A stretch of DNA of 64,000 nt, from contig NZ_WNXC01000002.1 of NCBI RefSeq assembly GCF_014172405.1, positions 248,001-312,000 on the forward strand, given 5' to 3'. Source of the DNA: Pedobacter gandavensis (GTDB lineage: Bacteria > Bacteroidota > Bacteroidia > Sphingobacteriales > Sphingobacteriaceae). The translations under genes were made by a program, and so were the position numbers. The notes under the pieces were generated by a model. It did not search any database. It saw only the letters and a list, made by a program, of their open reading frames with translations, and was not told where the DNA came from. Of the stretch, positions 25,149-33,728 are shown piece by piece. Numbering within the stretch: position 1 is the first letter of the stretch; each line of letters opens with the position of its first letter.

Positions 25149-26642
25149 CTATGGATTTTGTCCGGCAGGACCGATTGCTTTATTGGCATCAATTTCTGCC
25201 TGAGGAATAGACCATTGCCATTCATTTCCACCAGCAGGAACGCTTAACACACCGCTAATTGCAAGTGTTGCATTTCCACCGGTTCTGTCAACTGGTAAGT
25301 TCAGACGTTTCAGGTCGAAGAAACCAAATCCTTCTCCCCACAACTCCACCCTTCTTTGAATGAGGATTTCATTCAATAGCGCAGCACCTGTATTTGTAGA
25401 CAATACATAAGAAGCATCGCGGTTTTTAGCCAAAGTAAACAAAGCATTTTGTGCATTGATATTTTCTCCGGCATTACCTTCTACTGCTAAATGCGCTTTT
25501 GCTTCCGCTTCGATCAGGTACATTTCTGCTACCCTCATATTCACCACATCGCCGATACTTGTAGTTCCGGCATTCGTAAATTTACGTTGCATATAAGTAG
25601 ATCTGATTCCTTGAGCAGGGATCGGGAAAGCTGTATTTGTACCCGTTGGATCCCAAAGGCCTTTACGTACATCCGTTGCGGAAATTTTAGTATATAATGC
25701 CGAATTGATACGTTTCGGATTACTTCTGTTTGCAGTGGAAGCATAAGTTCCCATGTAAGCAAAGAAAGAAAAGAAAAAGGTAGTCTGATCTTCTTGTTGT
25801 GCACTACCCCACATCCACTCCGAATTACTCAGGCTGTTAAAACCTTTCACATAATCAGCATTGCTCATTAAGGCATATCCTGGTCTGGCTTCTGCGGCAT
25901 TTTGAGCAGCAACCGCCCATAAACCTTGCGTTAAGGCTACCCTGGCTTTCAAGCCTTTCGCCACACTAAGATCCAGGTGGGATTTCGTAGGTCTTGCTGC
26001 TGCACCGGTCAATAATAAAATTGAGGCATCAAGATCTGCATTAATCTGCTTGTATACCTCCTCTACTGAGGATCTAGGTAAACCAGCGTCTAAAACAGAA
26101 CTGATTTTGATTGGAATTCCCGCTTGCGTATTGGCAACTCCTTTATCGTAGCGTTTTCCAAAAGTCTGTACCAGCACAAAATGCGCCCAGGCGCGATAAG
26201 CTAAAGCTTCTCCTTTGATCAGTTTTTTAGTTGCTTCTGGTCCATCAGCAGCATCAATACCGTCAATGATCATATTTGCATTCTCTATAATCCTGTAATA
26301 GAAGGTATAGAAGTAGTTATTAGTACCATTGGTTGCATTTTTATGCGACACCCATTTATAAACGTTATAGGCAGTTGTGCTGACTGAATTAACCAGGTCA
26401 TTCCCCATATAATCAACATTCAGATTCACCGAACCCTGTCCACCTTCTTCCTGTCTGGAATATTGAATATACAATGATCTGTGGATCCCGTTGAGGGCGG
26501 ACATCGCATTTGAAGTGGTGATAAAAACCGCTTTAGTATCCACCAGGTTGGTTGGATCAGCATCTAAATATTCTTTTTTACAGGAGCCAAAGGACAAAAT
26601 GAGCACGCCCAATGGTAAATATAGTTTGTGTAGATTTTTCAT
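25149..26642 (-). CDS. SusD/RagB-like outer-membrane nutrient-binding lipoprotein (locus 1)
   Basis: A 497-residue surface lipoprotein that caps its SusC transporter and binds the substrate. The signal peptide ends in a lipobox, SFGSC, with KK after it. The SusD-like N-terminal helices (residues 30-200, with YRAWAHFVLVQTFGKRY) and the RagB domain toward the end (MRVAEMYLIEAEAKAH, RRVELWGEGFGFFDLKR) are clear. It starts 12 bases after the susC stop, so the two are cotranscribed. No glycoside hydrolase is encoded in the locus, so the substrate cannot be predicted. Confidence 0.95.
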   Translation of the reverse strand: MKNLHKLYLPLGVLILSFGSCKKEYLDADPTNLVDTKAVFITTSNAMSALNGIHRSLYIQYSRQEEGGQGSVNLNVDYMGNDLVNSVSTTAYNVYKWVSHKNATNGTNNYFYTFYYRIIENANMIIDGIDAADGPEATKKLIKGEALAYRAWAHFVLVQTFGKRYDKGVANTQAGIPIKISSVLDAGLPRSSVEEVYKQINADLDASILLLTGAAARPTKSHLDLSVAKGLKARVALTQGLWAVAAQNAAEARPGYALMSNADYVKGFNSLSNSEWMWGSAQQEDQTTFFFSFFAYMGTYASTANRSNPKRINSALYTKISATDVRKGLWDPTGTNTAFPIPAQGIRSTYMQRKFTNAGTTSIGDVVNMRVAEMYLIEAEAKAHLAVEGNAGENINAQNALFTLAKNRDASYVLSTNTGAALLNEILIQRRVELWGEGFGFFDLKRLNLPVDRTGGNATLAISGVLSVPAGGNEWQWSIPQAEIDANKAIGPAGQNP

Positions 26643-26654
26643 GTTTGTCTTGTT

Positions 26655-29600
26655 TTAAAATGTTGCACTTAATCCTAAACTCAGTACTCTCGACGGCGTA
26701 TAAACATTAGAGTTTGTACCGTTAAAGTTCTGTCTTGGGTCAAATCCTTTACGTTTCGACCAAAGAACCAGGTTTTCACCTGAAGCAAACACATTAAGGT
26801 TGCTTAATCCTACACGTTTAATCCATGTCGGAGGCACAGCATAATTTAAGTTTACCGAACGCAGATCCAGGTAAGAAGCATCGATCAGGAAGCGGGTTGA
26901 AGTAGCATTACTTAAAGCAGATCTACCTACATCCAATCTTGGGACATTAGAATTATCTCCAACTTGTTGCCAGCTTTTCATGGCATCCACATGTAAGGAA
27001 CCACCATAAGAACTGTAAGACATCAGCCCCTGGTAGTTACCGTCGAATGATTTACCACCTACACCATAGTTCATTTGTACGGAAAGTGACAATCTTTTAT
27101 AACGGAAGGTATTGGTGAAACTTCCATCAAAATCAGGCAATGAGGTTCCTGAATAAGCAAATAATGCATTGTTGGTATTAGTGGTGTACTTCTGACCATC
27201 AATTGTTCTAAGATCCGCCGGTGCTTCAGGACTTAAAGGATTGATCAGGTATAAACTAGAGCCATCACTTGGATCCACTCCTGCCCATTGACGTAACCAG
27301 AATTGATAACGGGAAACACCTACCGCCAACTGTTTTGTACCATCAATAAATGTTGGTACATCATCTGGCATTTTGGTGATCTTATTACGGATCATGGTCC
27401 AGTTTACATTCAGTGCCCAGTTAAAATCCTGAGATTTCACTAGATCTCCACCAAGTTGAATCTCGATACCTTTATTGCTCATCTTTCCGATATTCTTAGA
27501 AATGGTGCTATCAAATGTTGCTCCGTTTCCGATACCGATACCGCTGGACAATGCCAATGGCACTTTAAATAATAAATCTGTAGAACGTCTGTCGAACACT
27601 TCGAATGAACCGCGCAATCTGTTTCCGAAAAAGCCAAATTCAACCGCTGCATCAACCTGTGTATTGGTTTCCCAGGTCAGGTTAGGATCTGCAACGTTAG
27701 CCAGGAGGATACCTGGTTCAGAACCATTGTTATAACCCAATCTATAGAAGTTTCTTGATGGATATAAAGAATCTAATCCGTCATTACCTAATGAACCGTA
27801 AGAAGACCTTACTTTTAAATAAGACAACCAACTCACATCTTTCAGGAAATCTTCCTGACTGGCAAGCCAGGCACCGCCGATGGCATAAAAATTACCCCAT
27901 CTGTTTCCAGGAAGCCATTTAGAAGAACCATCTCTTCTGAAGGAACCCGATAAGATATATTTGGAGTCATAATCGTAGTTCAATCTGGCAAAAAAGGCCT
28001 CTTTTTTATACGTATCCGTATAAGAACTCAGGTCTGTAGTGGTGGCAAAATTAATCAGTTCGGTGTTACCATCCAGAATCTGACCGTTTCTTGCCCCTGT
28101 CAAATATTTGTAGCTATAACTGTAGTTGTTATGCCCTAATAAGACCCCAAAATTATGGTTGTCAATTTTTTTTGTATAGTTCAACAACTGCTCCAGCGTA
28201 TAAGAAGTAGTGGTGGTACTCGTATTTCTGGCTCTGCCATTTGGCGCACCATCACCTACAATTTTATTCTGGTAATCATTGAAGAAATAATTGTTTACAT
28301 CTACCCCAATGTTAGTCGTGAACTTAAAGTCTTTCAGAAAGGTAACTTCTCCATAAGTCCTTGCACCCAATACATTTCTTTTGATTTGTGTGGTATTCAA
28401 CAAAGTTTCCTCCAGAATATGACGGCCCGGAAGTGCCCCAGAAGGTCTGTTAGGAATACCTAAGGTAGCTTGTAAACCACCGGTATCATAGATTTTCTGA
28501 CCTCTGTCATCTAAAATAAAGTTCCCCGTTGTTGGATCATGCGCATAGACCGGGTAAATTGGTCCGATACTTCTGGAGAAGTTAAAAGGATTTACAATAC
28601 TGGAAGTATTATCCGCATCAGCCTGATTAGACTTGATGATGTTACCGGAAATATTCAATCCTGTTTTAAACCAGCTTAAAGGCTTAGAATTGACATTGAT
28701 TCTACCACTAATTCTGTTATAATCAGAACGGATAATATATCCTTTTTCATTCAGGTAACCCAGGGAAATATAGTAATCAGATTTCTCTGAACCACCACTC
28801 GCGGCCATGCTGTAATCTGATCTTATTCCTTTTCTCAGCAAACCATCTACCCAGTTCAGATCGCCTGGATATTTCAATTGTGCATCCGGGTTTAATACAC
28901 CATCTGTGCCTACAATTGTCTTATCGGGAACGTTAAAAGGGTTATTCATCAACAAGGTTTTGATATCATTTGTAGCCATAGTATTAGCCGTAGCAAGAGG
29001 TAATCCTGTTCCGGTTGTTGGGTATACTAAACTATTTCTATAGGCCTGCCATGCTAAAGGATAATATTGGTAAGCATTTACAGTTTCGTATTCAGGAATA
29101 CTTCTGGAAGTTACGCCTTGCAGTCCTCTGAAAGTTAACTTTTCCTGATGTGCTCTACCTTTTTTAGTTGTGATCAGGATCACGCCATTTGCAGCACTGG
29201 AACCATAAAGGGCCGATGATGCGGCATCTTTAAGGACACTGATACTTTCGATATCTTCCGGATTAATACTTCCGATGTTTCCATCGTACTGGATACCATC
29301 CACTACATATAAAGGATCATTGGAAGCATTGATGGATCCAAAACCACGCAAACGGATAGAAGGGCCAGCACCTGGTTGTCCAGTCCCAGCATTTACCTGG
29401 ATACCCGGCGCAGCTCCTGCTAATGCAGTCAACACATTGGTCACCGGTCTTTTAGCAAGATCGTCCGCATTTATATTAGCAACAGCACCTGTAAAAGCAG
29501 ATTTTTTTGAAGTTCCATAGGCTACATTGATGACTACATCATTCAATGCTTTTGCATCTTCTTCCAGTAGAATATCTCCCAGATTTTCAACTGCTTTCAC

Positions 29601-30167
29601 TTCTTTTGGAACATACCCCAGATAAGAAACCACCAAAACGGCTCCTTTTTCTACGTTTTTAAGCACAAAATTTCCTGCACCATCAGTACTAGCGCCTTTA
29701 ACACCAGATTTCATTTTCACAGAAGCACCCCCCAATGGAAGTCCTTTATCGTCCACTACGCGACCTTTTACATCAATTGCGACAATGGCAACTGCTGGTT
29801 CAGTTTCTGCTTTTTTTCTGATGACCACAATATTGCTGTTCACAGAATAGGTTAGATCCTGATTGGCAAAACAAATGCGAAGCACTTCTTCAAGTGTAGA
29901 ACCTTTAACATTAATGTCTATAGGTCTCGCAGTTCGGATCAGTTTGGTATTACCCAAAAAGTCGTAGCCGGATTGTGTTCTTATTTTATTAATAATTTTT
30001 TCGAGAGAGGCGTTTTTCTCAGACAAAGTGATGCGCTGAGCATATCCACTGGCACTTACATGAAGTATTCCTATAGACATTAAAATGATAATCAGCTTCA
30101 TAATTCTTATGAATTGAATAGGTATATACGCCGATGGCTTACCCCTAAAAAGATGGTAAAAAATCAT
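26655..30167 (-). CDS. SusC/RagA-like TonB-dependent transporter with STN domain (locus 1)
   Basis: A 1,170-residue outer-membrane beta-barrel that imports a substrate with energy from TonB. After the signal segment (LIIILMSIGILHVSASGYA) comes an STN signalling domain (about 45-115), a carboxypeptidase-regulatory-like domain (about 130-205, GRVVDDKGLPLGGASV), the plug with GFGSINASNDPLYVVDG and SVLKDAASSALYGS, and the barrel to the C-terminal Phe. The STN domain plus an upstream FecR and sigma gene means uptake should signal to its own expression. A probable antisense RNA covers its leader, with a promoter element that overlaps the start codon. Confidence 0.96.
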   Translation of the reverse strand: MIFYHLFRGKPSAYIPIQFIRIMKLIIILMSIGILHVSASGYAQRITLSEKNASLEKIINKIRTQSGYDFLGNTKLIRTARPIDINVKGSTLEEVLRICFANQDLTYSVNSNIVVIRKKAETEPAVAIVAIDVKGRVVDDKGLPLGGASVKMKSGVKGASTDGAGNFVLKNVEKGAVLVVSYLGYVPKEVKAVENLGDILLEEDAKALNDVVINVAYGTSKKSAFTGAVANINADDLAKRPVTNVLTALAGAAPGIQVNAGTGQPGAGPSIRLRGFGSINASNDPLYVVDGIQYDGNIGSINPEDIESISVLKDAASSALYGSSAANGVILITTKKGRAHQEKLTFRGLQGVTSRSIPEYETVNAYQYYPLAWQAYRNSLVYPTTGTGLPLATANTMATNDIKTLLMNNPFNVPDKTIVGTDGVLNPDAQLKYPGDLNWVDGLLRKGIRSDYSMAASGGSEKSDYYISLGYLNEKGYIIRSDYNRISGRINVNSKPLSWFKTGLNISGNIIKSNQADADNTSSIVNPFNFSRSIGPIYPVYAHDPTTGNFILDDRGQKIYDTGGLQATLGIPNRPSGALPGRHILEETLLNTTQIKRNVLGARTYGEVTFLKDFKFTTNIGVDVNNYFFNDYQNKIVGDGAPNGRARNTSTTTTSYTLEQLLNYTKKIDNHNFGVLLGHNNYSYSYKYLTGARNGQILDGNTELINFATTTDLSSYTDTYKKEAFFARLNYDYDSKYILSGSFRRDGSSKWLPGNRWGNFYAIGGAWLASQEDFLKDVSWLSYLKVRSSYGSLGNDGLDSLYPSRNFYRLGYNNGSEPGILLANVADPNLTWETNTQVDAAVEFGFFGNRLRGSFEVFDRRSTDLLFKVPLALSSGIGIGNGATFDSTISKNIGKMSNKGIEIQLGGDLVKSQDFNWALNVNWTMIRNKITKMPDDVPTFIDGTKQLAVGVSRYQFWLRQWAGVDPSDGSSLYLINPLSPEAPADLRTIDGQKYTTNTNNALFAYSGTSLPDFDGSFTNTFRYKRLSLSVQMNYGVGGKSFDGNYQGLMSYSSYGGSLHVDAMKSWQQVGDNSNVPRLDVGRSALSNATSTRFLIDASYLDLRSVNLNYAVPPTWIKRVGLSNLNVFASGENLVLWSKRKGFDPRQNFNGTNSNVYTPSRVLSLGLSATF

Positions 30168-30174
30168 ATATTTG
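30167..30174 (+). promoter_or_regulatory. Antisense -7 promoter element overlapping the susC start codon (locus 1)
   Basis: TATATTTG is a perfect TAnnTTTG on the plus strand. Its first base is the last base of the CAT that is the susC start codon on the other strand. Locus 2 has the same arrangement. No convincing -33 TTTG was found. Confidence 0.5.
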
Positions 30175-30180
30175 ATTGTT

Positions 30181-30288
30181 TGGGTTTAATTGATTGAGTT
30201 GTTTAATCGCAGTAATATGGGTTGTCCCGAACAAAAAGATAATTAATTATCGGAGCCGTTTGTGTTGGTAGCACAACGGCTTTTTTTG
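30181..30288 (+). ncRNA. Candidate cis-antisense small RNA in the susC leader (locus 1)
   Basis: An RNA of about 108 nt is predicted from the -7 element at 30167-30174 to a plus-strand terminator: AGCCGTT (30254-30260) with a one-base bulge and GTG pairs with CAC and AACGGCT (30262-30281), then seven Ts. On the minus strand the hairpin follows an A-run, so it cannot be the fecR terminator. Inside are box 1, GTTTGGGTTTAAT (30178-30190), box 2, TTGTCCCG (30222-30229), and a 14-base palindrome (30238-30251). Locus 2 repeats this layout. Antisense RNAs in this position repress susC in Bacteroides loci controlled by ECF sigma and anti-sigma. Confidence 0.55.
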
Positions 30289-30314
30289 TGAGATCCCCAT
30301 GATGTTAAGTAGAA

Positions 30315-31466
30315 TTATTTCATCACAATGATCCTCCTTCCTTCAATTTTAAAATGAACTTGTTCTGTTTGTTCGATAGCATCCAATATCACGCTGACGT
30401 TTTTACTGCGGGAAACTATTCCGAGTAGAGAAACCTCTGAAGGATCAACTTCATACACAATTTCCACGTCGTACCATCGGGCTACTTTTCGTAAAATACT
30501 TCTGAGATCTTCATCATTAAAGACAAAATTTCCGTTTTTCCAGTCCAGCACTTCATCAACACCTACGTTTTCTACCTGAATGCCCGTTCCAGCAACTTTA
30601 CTTTGCTGTCCTGGCTTAAGGAAGATTCCATTTGCTGAACCTGATGCTGAAGAGACTTTTACCGATCCTTCCATCAGACTCGTCCGGATCACAGACTCAT
30701 CTTTATAAGCATTCACATTAAAATGAGTTCCTAAAACTTCTACTTCTTGTCCGGAGCTCTTTACTTTGAAAGGATGTGTCGCATCTTTAGCCACCTCAAA
30801 ATAAGCCTCCCCCGTTAACTCCACAGTCCTGTTTCGGCTTGCAAATGACACCGGATAAGTCAGTCTTGATGCTGCATTTAACCAGACTTTTGTGCCATCC
30901 GGCAACAACACCTGATATTGTCCACCTTTAGGAGTTTCAATGCTATTCATAGCCATTAATGCTCCTTTGGTATTTCCCGCCTGATCGGCTATTTTATAAA
31001 CAATTTGTCCTTCCGCATTTTTGCTAATTTCTATGCCCGATTCTTCGGCTAGCGTTCCAACTCCTGCATCCGTTAAAGTAATCCTTTTACCATTTGCCAA
31101 GGTCAAATAGGCTTTATTTCCACCTGGAGGAATGTCGTTTTTCGCGAACTTATTTGTGGTTTGATTCTTAATTTTCCCGGTATCCTGTTTAAGATAAAAG
31201 AGGATACCTACGGAGAAGCTGAGGAATAAAATAGCTGCAGCTGAAATTCTTGTCCACAATGGGAGAATATTCCTCCCAAAATTCAACCTGGACTTTAGAC
31301 GCTGCCAGACCTGCGACCTGGCTTGTAGCAATTCTTCTTCAGCAATTTCATGATCTGATGGAATACTCTGTGCATACCAACTTTCCAGCAAAGCTAATTC
31401 CTCCGCATTACAGGTTCCAAGGTGGTATTTATGAAGTAAATCATTCAGGTCTACTTTTTTTTGCAT
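30315..31466 (-). CDS. FecR-family anti-sigma factor (locus 1)
   Basis: A 383-residue inner-membrane regulator that holds the ECF sigma factor and receives the signal from the SusC STN domain. The cytoplasmic N-terminus (1-70) is followed by one membrane helix at 74-92, a periplasmic FecR domain (about 170-270, TPKGGQYQVLLPDGTKVWLNA) and a C-terminal DUF4974-type domain (about 312-383, SILRKVARWYDVEI). It lies 84 bases downstream of the sigma gene and 147 bases upstream of susC. The gap holds the probable antisense RNA. Confidence 0.94.
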   Translation of the reverse strand: MQKKVDLNDLLHKYHLGTCNAEELALLESWYAQSIPSDHEIAEEELLQARSQVWQRLKSRLNFGRNILPLWTRISAAAILFLSFSVGILFYLKQDTGKIKNQTTNKFAKNDIPPGGNKAYLTLANGKRITLTDAGVGTLAEESGIEISKNAEGQIVYKIADQAGNTKGALMAMNSIETPKGGQYQVLLPDGTKVWLNAASRLTYPVSFASRNRTVELTGEAYFEVAKDATHPFKVKSSGQEVEVLGTHFNVNAYKDESVIRTSLMEGSVKVSSASGSANGIFLKPGQQSKVAGTGIQVENVGVDEVLDWKNGNFVFNDEDLRSILRKVARWYDVEIVYEVDPSEVSLLGIVSRSKNVSVILDAIEQTEQVHFKIEGRRIIVMK

Positions 31467-31550
31467 AGTTCTAAAAAAGCCTTTTCTGAGCTTCCTAAAC
31501 TATAGACCTTTAACCCATGGGGGATGGGGGTATTATTTATTTATTATTTA

Positions 31551-32141
31551 TCAAAAAAAAGAGAATAGGTAAAAGAATACCACTAGAAAGATCAATATCC
31601 CAAATTTAGTCCTCAAGATCTTCAGCGCATTTTTCACGTGGCTACGGACAGATTGCTCTGTGATGTCCATTTTTTCGGCGATCTCTTTATAGGTATAATT
31701 GTGTTTTCTGCTGAGTTCAAATGCAGTTTTCATTTTTGGTGGCAAAGACTGTATTTCTTTTTCTATGATTTCGGCAAGCTGACGCTCCCTTACCCTGTGG
31801 TCTGTCAATCCCTCGTCCGGTTTAATCATGACCGATTGCTTTGTGGCATAAGCTGTCACCACGTTTTGATGGGCAATAATTTTCAGGATTTTGTTTCTGG
31901 TAGCCGTATATAAGTAGTGAGAAAGGTTGCTGTTAATCAACAAATGTTCTCTTTTCATCCATAAGTCTTCGAATAATTCATGAACAACATCTTTTGCCTG
32001 CTCCTGATCGCGGAAACGATTGAAAGCATGCTTGTATAGTACTCCAAAAAACCGCTCATAAATCTGCGAGAAAGCCCGGTGATCTCCCAAATGGAGTCGC
32101 TCCGCCAGCTCGCCGTCTGAAAGATAATAATAGGAGGTCAT
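31551..32141 (-). CDS. ECF RNA polymerase sigma factor with a hydrophobic C-terminal tail (locus 1)
   Basis: A 196-residue sigma-70 family factor of the type paired with FecR. Region 2 is visible at about 25-90 (DQEQAKDVVHELFEDLW, YLYTATRNKIL) and region 4 at about 115-175 (LPPKMKTAFELSRKHNYTYKEIAEKMDITEQSVRSHVKNAL). The last 17 residues, FGILIFLVVFFYLFSFF, are almost wholly hydrophobic and could insert in the membrane. The sigma factor of locus 2 ends in a shorter, less hydrophobic tail. It is expected to switch on the SusCD operon when released by FecR. Confidence 0.94.
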   Translation of the reverse strand: MTSYYYLSDGELAERLHLGDHRAFSQIYERFFGVLYKHAFNRFRDQEQAKDVVHELFEDLWMKREHLLINSNLSHYLYTATRNKILKIIAHQNVVTAYATKQSVMIKPDEGLTDHRVRERQLAEIIEKEIQSLPPKMKTAFELSRKHNYTYKEIAEKMDITEQSVRSHVKNALKILRTKFGILIFLVVFFYLFSFF

Positions 32142-32414
32142 TTAGTTGGTTGGTATCGGTTTAGGTCATCAACCTCCAATAATAATTAATTACCAGCTCA
32201 TTGTATTGTTTTTTTTACAAAAAAATAAGAAAATCTACAGATTTCCCCAAAATCACGCCCTAAGTCTGGACTTAGAAGCTATAACTAAGTCCAGCTTCAA
32301 GTAATCACTCCCACAAGCTATTTCAGCTATTTAAAGTAAAAAGAGGAAATTTCGAATATTAATAAATTACCTAGTATATTTAGTTTGTTGCATGAGATTA
32401 ATCGCTCCCTACCT

Positions 32415-33710
32415 ATGGCCTTAAAACACAACGCAAAATTCCGAATCAGAAAGATTAGAAAATTCTTCAGCCTATTAGGTCCAGGGCTAACAACAGGCGC
32501 TGCCGATGATGATCCATCAGGCATCGCCACCTATTCGCAAACCGGAGCGCAGTTTGGCTATGGTCAGCTATGGACCGCTTTGTATATGCTCCCCTTCATG
32601 ACAGCCGTACAGGAAGCCTGTGCAAGAATTGGCATGGTTACTGGAAAAGGTATCGCCGCAGTCATCAAAGAACACTATAGCCGTAATGTACTCTATGCCG
32701 TAGTCGGACTTGTGGTGGTGGCCAACACCATCAATATTGGCGCAGATATTGGCGCCATGGCTGCCGCTGCACAACTCCTGGTCCCAGTTGACTTTGTGGT
32801 ACTTACCTTATTTTTTACCGCCACCATCCTGATTTTGGAAATTTTCACCAGCTACAGGGTATATTCTAAGATCTTGAAATGGTTGGCACTTGCTCTACTC
32901 GCCTACCCGATTACAGCGTTCATGATAGATCAACCATGGTCAACCGTATTAAAGGCAACCGTAGTACCACATTTTGAGTTTACTTTTGATTTCCTTTTTA
33001 TCATAACTGGTGTATTCGGCACCACCATAACCCCCTACATGTTTTTCTGGGAAGCTTCCCAGGAAGTGGAAGAACAACAGGCAAAAGGGCTTGTAAGAGA
33101 CGGAAAACCAAGAATTGGCTGGCCACACATCCATGCCATGCGTAAAGACAATAATGTAGGCATGGTGATCTCCGAATTTACAACCTGGTGTATTCTTTTA
33201 GTTGGCGCAACAGTTTTACACAATAGCGGCATAACTGATGTGAAAAATGCTGCAGACGCAGCAAAAGCACTAGAACCGCTGGTACATTCTTTTCCCAATT
33301 CAGGATACCTCGCTAAATTAATTTTCTCTGTAGGGATTATCGGACTCGGTTTACTCGCCATCCCTGTACTTTCAGGATCGGCAGCTTATGCCGTTGCCGA
33401 AGCTTTCGATTGGAAGGCCAGCCTTAATCTTAATCTAAAAAAAGCACATGGCTTTTATGGCGTCATTATTGTGTCTACATTCATTGGCTTATTCATCAAT
33501 TTCATAGGGATAGACCCTGTAAAAGCATTGGTTTATACAGCCGTAATAAACGGCATAGCCGCTGTTCCACTACTGTATCTGATCGTTAAAATTGCGGCCA
33601 GCGACAAAATTATGGGAGAATACAAAAGTGGTTGGTTATCAAAGACCTTATTGTGGGCTACTTTTTTTATCATGGGTGCAGCAGCCGTAGCTTTATTTTT
33701 CACGATATAG
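32415..33710 (+). CDS. Nramp-family divalent metal transporter
   Basis: A 431-residue inner-membrane transporter with about eleven helices. The metal-binding first helix, GLTTGAADDDPSGI, carries a D-P-S-G motif as in Nramp proteins; the Nramp sixth helix is expected near FGTTITPYMFFWEASQE. The ATG at 32415 is preferred, because the longer frame begins with two TTG codons. An MFS gene starts 18 bases after the stop, so the two probably form an operon. The family usually takes up Mn or Fe with protons. The AADDDPSG variant belongs to a divergent branch, so metal preference is uncertain. Confidence 0.85.
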   Translation: MALKHNAKFRIRKIRKFFSLLGPGLTTGAADDDPSGIATYSQTGAQFGYGQLWTALYMLPFMTAVQEACARIGMVTGKGIAAVIKEHYSRNVLYAVVGLVVVANTINIGADIGAMAAAAQLLVPVDFVVLTLFFTATILILEIFTSYRVYSKILKWLALALLAYPITAFMIDQPWSTVLKATVVPHFEFTFDFLFIITGVFGTTITPYMFFWEASQEVEEQQAKGLVRDGKPRIGWPHIHAMRKDNNVGMVISEFTTWCILLVGATVLHNSGITDVKNAADAAKALEPLVHSFPNSGYLAKLIFSVGIIGLGLLAIPVLSGSAAYAVAEAFDWKASLNLNLKKAHGFYGVIIVSTFIGLFINFIGIDPVKALVYTAVINGIAAVPLLYLIVKIAASDKIMGEYKSGWLSKTLLWATFFIMGAAAVALFFTI

Positions 33711-33728
33711 TATTAAAAAACTAGTCAC

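Noticed and set aside
30254..30288. Hairpin read as the fecR terminator
   Set aside because: The T-run follows the stem on the plus strand, while fecR is on the minus strand, where an A-run precedes the stem. The same holds for locus 2.
14044..32141. One polysaccharide locus joining the GH20 gene and SusCD locus 1
   Set aside because: Unrelated genes including the hybrid kinase, peptidase E and purL, and strand changes, lie between them over about 9 kb.
32385..32414. Longer N-terminus for the Nramp transporter
   Set aside because: It uses TTG codons that lie in the probable promoter region; the ATG at 32415 gives a usual start.
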